Part shown: one piece after another, positions 13,669 through 13,827 of the stretch
Layout: each line of letters begins with the position of its first letter
Numbering within the stretch: position 1 is the first letter of the stretch
NCBI GenBank assembly: GCA_900320925.1
Contig: ONUD01000201.1
Location: 1-13,827, forward strand
Length of the DNA stretch: 13,827 bases
From: an uncultured Eubacteriales bacterium
Lineage (GTDB): Bacteria > Bacillota > Clostridia > Oscillospirales > Acutalibacteraceae
Direction: 5' to 3'
The notes under the pieces: model-generated
Database searches by the model: none
Told to the model about the DNA's origin: nothing
Seen by the model: only the letters and a program-made list of their open reading frames with translations
Position numbers and translations under genes: made by a program

Positions 13669-13827
13669 TCAGATGGTTTTTTTATGGCGGCGTGAGCGGA
13701 AAAAACCGTAAGCACCCAATGCTGCCAACAGCCACCCTGCGATACGGAACCACAGGAGCATACCGCCCGCATGAGGCAGGGTACCTGCATGGTGGTTGGT
13801 GACGGCGGCATAAAAGCAACTATTGAC
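13669..13827 (-). CDS. Cell-wall-anchored surface protein, C-terminal end with LPHAG sorting signal (cut by window edge)
   Basis: The 52 visible residues are the last part of a protein that enters from the right edge. They carry a complete sortase-type anchor: LPHAGG (an LPxTG-like variant with Ala in place of Thr), a hydrophobic stretch MLLWFRIAGWLLAALGAYGFF, and a basic tail RSRRHKKTI before the TGA at 13671-13669. In Firmicutes such signals direct covalent attachment to peptidoglycan or pilin polymerisation by a sortase; LPxAG variants occur in some pilin-like and Cna-B-type surface proteins of clostridia. Nothing of the exposed part can be seen, so function is unknown, and no sortase gene is in the window. 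A different frame on the same strand is also open here but shows no such organised pattern. Confidence 0.75.
   Translation of the reverse strand, partial: VNSCFYAAVTNHHAGTLPHAGGMLLWFRIAGWLLAALGAYGFFRSRRHKKTI

Noticed and set aside
13563..13811. 82-codon minus-strand frame at the right edge
   Set aside because: Out of frame with the LPHAG anchor sequence on the same strand, which shows the ordered motif, hydrophobic stretch and basic tail expected of a real C-terminus; the 82-codon frame is Cys/His/Trp-rich with no pattern.
1..13827. CRISPR arrays, tRNA/rRNA genes, transposases, phage genes, restriction or toxin-antitoxin modules
   Set aside because: No regularly spaced repeats, no tRNA-like folds noticed in the gaps, and no such protein families among the genes; gaps are all under 160 nt.

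Overview
This 13.8 kb window looks like chromosomal DNA from a low-to-mid GC Firmicute, most likely a clostridial (Ruminococcus/Oscillospiraceae-like) anaerobe. The reasons are the strong GGAG-type ribosome binding sites, TTGACA/TATAAT-type promoters, a miaB-ricA-mutS-mutL gene order matching the Bacillus/Clostridium arrangement (B. subtilis has cotE in between), an endonuclease-type MutL, and a sortase-type surface anchor. The taxonomic call is inference; no rRNA is present.

Left block, all on the minus strand: the start of a class II fructose-bisphosphate aldolase gene (positions 1-260, cut by the window edge) with its own extended -10 promoter. Upstream of it is a two-gene unit in which valS (valyl-tRNA synthetase) is followed, with a 4-base ATGA overlap, by a polytopic GT-C/family-39-like glycosyltransferase. 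A hairpin plus T-run sits on the stop codon of the latter. The valS promoter is very good and leaves a leader of only about 30 nt, so there is no room for a T-box riboswitch.

Middle block, plus strand: a divergent promoter drives a tight four-gene run, miaB, a RicA/YmcA-like protein of the YlbF family with a cysteine-rich tail, mutS and mutL, with gaps of 11-17 nt. It joins tRNA 2-methylthiolation and its probable Fe-S accessory factor to DNA mismatch repair. A separate strong promoter right after mutL drives a 220-residue coiled-coil protein (possibly DivIVA-like), which ends at a 14-bp hairpin shared with the convergent gene.

Right block, minus strand: a 552-residue protein that I do not recognise, with a well-formed promoter followed by an intrinsic-terminator-like hairpin and a 12-codon reading frame in its leader. 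Upstream of it at the window edge is the last 52 residues of a cell-wall-anchored protein with an LPHAG sorting signal. The unrecognised gene and its leader are the least explained part of the window; most of the rest is housekeeping. I saw no tRNA, rRNA, CRISPR array, insertion sequence or prophage gene.
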